This document shows, piece by piece, positions 41,537-45,626 of a stretch of DNA of 45,626 bases (the first letter of the stretch is position 1; the number at the start of each line of letters is the position of its first letter). The position numbers were made by a program, and so were the translations under genes. The notes beneath the pieces were generated by a model, which made no database searches, was not told where the DNA came from, and saw only the letters and a program-made list of their open reading frames with translations. Origin of the DNA: Candidatus Methanomethylophilaceae archaeon (GTDB lineage: Archaea; Thermoplasmatota; Thermoplasmata; Methanomassiliicoccales; Methanomethylophilaceae); assembly GCA_944321505.1 (NCBI GenBank), contig CALULN010000002.1, forward strand, positions 1-45,626, read 5' to 3'.

Positions 41537-42985
41537 CTCGCACGACTCCGCCCACTTTCCGATATCTTTCAGGGACACGAGTCTGATGTTCAGGTCGGGG
41601 CGGTCCGCTTCCAGGTCCATGGCGTCCTCGGTGAAGCCCGATCTGGAGAACAGCATGTACCTGATGCTCTCTCCTCCCATCATCGCCGCTTCCGAACGGT
41701 GCATGAGCTCCCGGATTTCGCGTACGCCGATCTGCCTCCTGCTGAATTTGCACTCCGCCATCATCACATATGCGGTGTCAGAACCGCCGATCTCCGCCAC
41801 CACATCAATATCGGCGTCTTCGGTGAGGGCCCTGCCGTCTTCGCCCCTCACCAGTCTGCCGTTCTCTTTGATCGGGACCTTCCCCCACCACCCTCCGATC
41901 CAGGTGCAGGATTCGGTTGAACCGATATACTGTGCGCAGATGTACTCGAACCTCCTCCCGTAGAATGTCTCTATCCTGCCTTTCAGGATGCCGTAGGCGT
42001 CGGCGCTGTCCATGTCCAGGAGGGATTCGTTGCCTGCCAGCACGCTGTAGCAGAAGTCCATGAACCCGTCCTTGATGCGGTATGCCACCTTCGAGCGCCT
42101 CTTCCCATACGGCACCCTCTTCTCCACATAGCCCAGCAGGATCAGCCGGTCGAGCACGCAGACGCATCTGCTCTTGGACAGTCCGACGGCATCGGAGATC
42201 GTTCTCAGATCCGACGCGCCGTTCCCGATGGCTGACAGCACCCCCATGTGGGTGTCCTGTGGGGATGCCTCTATGGCGATCAGGTTCCTGGACTCCAGGT
42301 ACAGCGGGGGGACGCGTCCGAGGAACATCCGGCGGATACCATCCTCCACGCTGTCGTAGGCCGACATCATCTCGTGGTACAGCGGTATGCCCGAGCAGAT
42401 GGCGTATGCCCTGACGCGGTCCTCCTCGGAGAGGCCGGGGTGGAACAGGCGGGCCTCTCTGTACGGGAGCGGACGGAGGTTCATCTGCACGGGGAATCTC
42501 TGGAACAGCGGTCTGTCCGCATTGTTGAGCTCTCCGGTCATCGCCGAGATCGATGAGCCGCAGATGATGAGGAAGATGTTCTGCCGCTTCATCCTTCCAT
42601 CCATGTATCTCATCAGAGATGCCGGGACATCTTTGAACAGGGCGATGGCGTCGGGAAGCTCATCCATAACAACAACTGTCCGCTCCTCCGGGTCCAGCGA
42701 CTCCAGGAACCTCACGACGTCGTCGAAGTTATGCATCACCTCTGCTATGCGGCGGAATCCATCGCCGGTGTAGGCGGAGATATCCTCGGATATGTGCTCC
42801 ATAACCTTGTCCGCTTCGCTGCCGGCGAAATTGAACCTGATGCTGGGCTTCCCTTCGCAGAACCGGTCGATGAGGGTGGTCTTCCCGACCCTGCGCCGGC
42901 CGTATATGGCGCATCCTCTGACGGTATCCGAGGAGAAGTGCCTCTCCAGCATGGACAGCTCTTCCGTGCGCCCTATGAACCTCAT
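41528..42985 (-). CDS. Archaeal AAA-type ATPase with DUF234 domain
   Basis: The 485-residue protein starts at MRFIGRTEEL, typical of archaeal pfam01637 ATPases, and this ATG (42985) is about 23 bp after the TATA box ATTATACACC (complement of about 43003-43012). Walker A is GRRRVGKTTLIDRF and Walker B is TVVVMDELPDAI; a winged helix (DLRTISDAVGLSKSRCVCVLD) precedes the DUF234 nuclease-like part with DADIDVVAEI and VMMAECKFS (D...ExK). Function is unknown; a DNA-binding or defence-like role is often suggested. Promoter repeats lie immediately upstream. Confidence 0.87.
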   Translation of the reverse strand: MRFIGRTEELSMLERHFSSDTVRGCAIYGRRRVGKTTLIDRFCEGKPSIRFNFAGSEADKVMEHISEDISAYTGDGFRRIAEVMHNFDDVVRFLESLDPEERTVVVMDELPDAIALFKDVPASLMRYMDGRMKRQNIFLIICGSSISAMTGELNNADRPLFQRFPVQMNLRPLPYREARLFHPGLSEEDRVRAYAICSGIPLYHEMMSAYDSVEDGIRRMFLGRVPPLYLESRNLIAIEASPQDTHMGVLSAIGNGASDLRTISDAVGLSKSRCVCVLDRLILLGYVEKRVPYGKRRSKVAYRIKDGFMDFCYSVLAGNESLLDMDSADAYGILKGRIETFYGRRFEYICAQYIGSTESCTWIGGWWGKVPIKENGRLVRGEDGRALTEDADIDVVAEIGGSDTAYVMMAECKFSRRQIGVREIRELMHRSEAAMMGGESIRYMLFSRSGFTEDAMDLEADRPDLNIRLVSLKDIGKWAESCEKK

Positions 42986-43015
42986 GAGATTGCATCGCAT
43001 GCGGTGTATAATATT

Positions 43016-43066
43016 GTTCTGAAAAAGTGAACGATTTCAAAACGTTCAGAAAAAGTGAACGATTTC
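43016..43066 (-). promoter_or_regulatory. Direct repeats at the DUF234 ATPase promoter
   Basis: A 23-bp element beginning GTTC(T/A)GAAAAAGTGAAC occurs at 43016-43038 and 43044-43066, with 22 of 23 matches and 28 bp period; each copy also has a GTTC...GAAC inverted core. The first copy begins 4-5 bp upstream of the TATA box, the same geometry as at the leftward DUF4143 gene. Confidence 0.65.
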
Positions 43067-43172
43067 GTCACGTACAGGAAGTCACAGCATCTTCGCGGGT
43101 TTCCTGCCGATGAACGGATCGGTAGCGGACGCACGATCTTCTGTTATGTTGCTCTTCAGGCGTGCTGATCAT

Positions 43173-43189
43173 GGATATATTTTTATACT
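43173..43189 (-). promoter_or_regulatory. Orphan TATA box
   Basis: On the minus strand this reads GTATAAAAATATATCC, an excellent archaeal TATA box, with the operator array directly upstream. No intact gene begins within 200 bp downstream; the next leftward gene, the DUF234 ATPase, has its own promoter. On the plus strand TTTTTATAC could also serve, with the array then at the start site. Confidence 0.45.
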
Positions 43190-43264
43190 GTTCCACTGGG
43201 TGGAACGGAAGCCTGTTTGTTCCATTGAATGGAACAGATGCGTGTCCGTTCCATTCGATGGAAC
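43190..43264. repeat. Three-copy palindromic operator array, 29-bp period
   Basis: GTTCCA-N5-TGGAAC occurs at 43190-43206, 43219-43235 and 43248-43264, with perfect 6-bp arms in every copy, an exact 29-bp period and unrelated 12-bp spacers. It lies in the 332-bp gap 42986-43317, which otherwise holds only the ATPase promoter repeats and the orphan TATA box. It looks like a cooperative regulator-binding array; no gene it controls is obvious. Confidence 0.75.
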
Positions 43265-43317
43265 ACCTGGTTGTGCCAGCACAGCATGATGTTGTCAGCG
43301 GAATGCGGGAAACGGGC

Positions 43318-44829
43318 TCAATCCTCTTCTTCCGGCTCATCGTCGAACCCGGATCCGTCCTTGCCGATGAACTCGTGGGGGACCACATCGTCCTTCCCCA
43401 CCATGAGGTACGCTATCGCCAGGATGACGGCGCAGAGGATCCCGGCGACGAGGCAGCACAGCTCCACGCTGCTCTCGAACACCTCGACCACCTTGTCGTG
43501 CAGCACCAGGTAGTTCTCCACCAGCCACAGTATGCCGTTGCTCCCGATGCCGTCGCCGATGGAGCCCACCACGGCGGACACCCTGTGGTCCAGGATCGCC
43601 GTGTAGGATGCGACGCCCAGGAGGATGCCGATGAAGCGGGATGACATGGTCACCGCGGTCACCGATCCCATGTCCGTCACTTTCGTGGTCCCCTGGATGC
43701 TGCAGAGTATCTCCGTCACCATGCATCCGAGGCCCAGGCCGATGATGAAGAGGGACAGCCGCACATAGTTCATGCCCAGCATCAGGGTCTGCGAAGCCAC
43801 GGCGAACCCGATCATGACGATTACGGCGCCGATCATCACCCACGGCCTCACGCCGGTGGAGTTGACCTTCTTCAGGCCGATCATGGACGTTATCCCTCCT
43901 CCGGCCAGCAGGAACAGGAAGGTCAGGCTGGCCTCGTAGATGCTCACTCCGATGCCCAGCAGCATGAACCTCATGAGGAACTGCACCATGCCCAGTCCGC
44001 AGAAGCCGGCCATGAACATGCAGGCCATGCTTCCGACCCTGGTCATCCCCATACGGCGGGGCAGAACGGGGTCGTCCGCCCTCCTCTCGACGTATCCCAC
44101 TGCGAAGGACAGGATGAGCGCAGCCAGGACCATCGCTCCCGTTCCGATGCTGACGAGCTCCATCTCGTCGTTCACGAGCTGGGACATGATCATCAGGTCC
44201 GCGATCAGCGCCGCAACGAGGACCGTCCAGAGGATGTCGTGACCTCCCGTCCTGCGGGCGTCCTGCTCCGGGAGCCCCCTCATCGCCACCGCCCATCCGA
44301 CGAGCATCAGTGCCGCTTCCAGGCAGAAGGTGTACCTCCATCCGGGGTCGATGCCGAAGCCGGAGTCCATGACGAACCACCAGCCGATCATGGCGCCGTA
44401 GAGGGAGCCGAAGGCGAAGGCGGCGGTCATCACCTCATGGGGGTGCCCCCTCTCGGAGCGGGGGTACATGCGCCCCACCGACGCCAGCACGACGGCGAAC
44501 ACGGTGCCGGCGCCGATGCCTTGGACGGTGCGCATGGCCACCAGCATGCTCTCCGTACCGGTCACGGCGCAGAGCAGGGCGCCGATGACGAAGACGGCCG
44601 CGCCGGCTGTGAGCACCTTCCGGGGACCGTAGACGTCGGTGAGCTTGCCTGCGGCGGGGAGCACGGTGACCTCGGCGATGATGTACATCGAGAGCACCCA
44701 TTTCGAGTCGACATCGTGCCCGATGTCCGTGACCATCATGAGGATGTCCGGGAACTGCATGATCATCCAGCCCATGCTGGAGACGAACATGCAGACCGCC
44801 AGGCCGATGACCGCAGTCCTCCTGTCCAT
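43318..44829 (-). CDS. DHA2-type MFS transporter
   Basis: The 503-residue protein has about 14 helices with GKLTDVYGPRKVLTAGA (motif A) and an acidic C-terminal tail (DDEPEEED). It is related to the other QacA/EmrB-type pump in this window but only distantly. ATG 44829 (MDRRTAVIGL) is preferred over ATG 44889 because a TATA-like CTTATCACC (complement of about 44856-44864) lies about 30 bp upstream and helix 1 begins right after it. Substrate unknown. The palindrome array lies past its 3' end. Confidence 0.85.
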   Translation of the reverse strand: MDRRTAVIGLAVCMFVSSMGWMIMQFPDILMMVTDIGHDVDSKWVLSMYIIAEVTVLPAAGKLTDVYGPRKVLTAGAAVFVIGALLCAVTGTESMLVAMRTVQGIGAGTVFAVVLASVGRMYPRSERGHPHEVMTAAFAFGSLYGAMIGWWFVMDSGFGIDPGWRYTFCLEAALMLVGWAVAMRGLPEQDARRTGGHDILWTVLVAALIADLMIMSQLVNDEMELVSIGTGAMVLAALILSFAVGYVERRADDPVLPRRMGMTRVGSMACMFMAGFCGLGMVQFLMRFMLLGIGVSIYEASLTFLFLLAGGGITSMIGLKKVNSTGVRPWVMIGAVIVMIGFAVASQTLMLGMNYVRLSLFIIGLGLGCMVTEILCSIQGTTKVTDMGSVTAVTMSSRFIGILLGVASYTAILDHRVSAVVGSIGDGIGSNGILWLVENYLVLHDKVVEVFESSVELCCLVAGILCAVILAIAYLMVGKDDVVPHEFIGKDGSGFDDEPEEED

Positions 44830-44963
44830 GAACGTCGCAGGCGCGGATGGGTGATAAGGGTTCTGCTTATGAGGCAGTGCCGTATTCATTACCGGCGGCA
44901 GTGTATCGATGATGCACTGACATCGGGATGTGTGAGAATGGTCCCCACTCCCTGATTTGCTAC

Positions 44964-44979
44964 TTGGCATTTTTGCCAA
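44964..44979 (-). terminator. Small hairpin after the recombinase gene
   Basis: TTGGCA-TTTT-TGCCAA lies just beyond the recombinase stop. It is short, with A/T-rich loop; possible terminator or part of a site for recombination, not proven. Confidence 0.3.
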
Positions 44980-44980
44980 T

Positions 44981-45626
44981 TCAATCACCCAATCCGACTC
45001 TGCGGGACATGGCCAGCTGGTGTGCGTACAGTTTGCCAAGGGCGTCGCTCATGTCGTCGAGGTTCACACCGATGTACCTTAGGGTGGTCTGGATGTCCTC
45101 ATGGCCGTAGAGCTTCGATATCGTCTCTATCGGGGTCCCGGCGTGGTACAGGTTACGGCCGAACGTCCTCCTGAGGGTGTGGTTGCTGAAGTCCATCCCG
45201 AGGCGGTCGCGGACCTTGTGGATCACCGCACGGTCCAGGCTGTGACCCCTTTCGGTGTATGCCCCGCCGGCGGGCTTGTCTACATAGTGGCACCAGATCA
45301 GCAGGTTGTCCGGGACAGGCCAGGCTGGTTTGTACGATCTGATCCTCGAGACTACTTGGCACGTTCCTCCAGCCATCTCCTGAAGACCCTCTCGCTGTCC
45401 GGATGGAAGGGGATGGTCCTCCATTTCCCCTCCCCGCGGCCTTTGCCGCAGACCGAGATGGAGCACTTGCGGGGGTCGTCGCTGAAGTGGACGTCGCCCA
45501 CGCGGAGCTTGATGACCTCGGAGACGCGGAGCCCCATGCAGAGCTCCAGATGGATGACGATGTCCTCCAGAGGGGTCTTGGGGGCCTGCATGAGTCTGAT
45601 GCATTCCTCGTCGGAGAGCCAATCCA
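44981..45626 (-). pseudogene. Tyrosine recombinase/integrase, frameshifted and cut by window edge
   Basis: Two adjoining frames together encode the catalytic part of a tyrosine recombinase. The upstream frame (from the right edge to TAG at 45352-45354) has the first Arg in GLRVSEVIKLRVGDV and the beta-hairpin Lys region GKGRGEGKWRTIPFH. The downstream frame (to 44981) has HTLRRTFGRNLYHAG (H-x-x-R), GHEDIQTTLRYIG (His and the nucleophilic Tyr). The two join at about 45350 if one base is lost or gained. All catalytic residues survive, so the break is recent, a sequencing error, or programmed. The N-terminal domain lies outside the window. Confidence 0.8.

Noticed and set aside
43082-43169. Short minus-strand frame ending FIGRKPAKML as a gene
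   Set aside because: It has no start codon and only about 25 codons between stops. It is mentioned only as a possible remnant of an ATPase gene.
43190-43264. CRISPR-like regularity of the palindrome array
   Set aside because: The repeats are 17 bp with 12-bp spacers and only three copies, and no cas genes are present. The dimensions fit a regulator array, not CRISPR.
43170-43644. Rightward frame across the palindrome array
   Set aside because: Its first part is translated palindrome repeats and the rest is antisense to the MFS pump; no family resemblance.
44964-44979. Hairpin beside the recombinase gene as an attachment site
   Set aside because: Only one copy is seen in the window and no tRNA gene is nearby, so an att site cannot be supported.
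1-45626. tRNA, rRNA, riboswitch or insertion sequence
   Set aside because: All gaps of 100 bp or more were read on both strands. I saw no tRNA cloverleaf, rRNA segment, known riboswitch pattern or transposase. The only mobile-element gene is the recombinase at the right edge.

Overview
This is a GC-rich archaeal chromosome segment. Archaeal markers are RadA, an archaeal class I CCA-adding enzyme, the THUMP-type tRNA G10 methyltransferase, geranylgeranylglyceryl phosphate (GGGP) synthase, a Tes-like tetraether synthase, TATA boxes about 25-30 bp before many start codons (leaderless or nearly so), and GGTGAT-type ribosome sites inside operons. Two uroporphyrinogen-decarboxylase-fold methyltransferases with His-X-Cys zinc motifs point to a methyl-reducing methanogen. 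Together with the bacterial-type genes (dPGM, PstSCAB-PhoU, QacA-type pumps, cardiolipin synthase) this suggests a Methanomassiliicoccales relative. That placement is inference; no rRNA or mcr gene is in the window.

Layout. 1-2.4 kb: small Cys-rich and membrane proteins, a membrane-anchored Schlafen/AlbA_2 protein and a Gly-rich basic protein. 2.4-4.1 kb: a methyltransferase-like gene and a small partner behind a repeat-rich promoter. 4.2-12 kb: housekeeping genes (Tes-like radical SAM enzyme, PaaK-like ligase, GGGP synthase, TrmG10, RadA, CCA enzyme). 12.1-20 kb: two zinc-ribbon membrane proteins, an MBL hydrolase, 5'-deoxyadenosine deaminase plus PHP phosphoesterase, cardiolipin synthase and an alanine/glycine:cation symporter with an unclear start. 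20-27.5 kb: a phosphate module of membrane-anchored PstS, fused PstC-PstA, PstB, PhoU and a downstream AbrB-PhoU regulator. 27.5-31.3 kb: flavodoxin, then an MFS carrier, Bat-like HTH regulator and MtaA/MtbA-like methyltransferase that share one palindromic operator. 31.3-36.4 kb: PH-like membrane protein, Dus, MarR plus efflux pump, PEBP protein and phosphoglycerate mutase. 36.4-45.6 kb: accessory region with three AAA-type ATPases (two DUF4143, one DUF234), a YtrA-type GntR-ABC operon, an orphan operator array, a second efflux pump and a frameshifted tyrosine recombinase.

The most notable points are: (i) PstS is two tandem copies of a circularly permuted unit (267 residues, 801 bp period), next to a PstC-PstA fusion and behind a 48-bp palindromic double operator with a weaker relative before the AbrB-PhoU gene; (ii) the palindrome CGAACATGTTCG lies just upstream of the TATA box of three neighbouring promoters, outlining a small methyl-metabolism regulon; (iii) each ATPase gene in the right-hand region has its own promoter repeats, and three GTTCCA-N5-TGGAAC palindromes at exactly 29-bp period sit by a TATA box with no intact gene.
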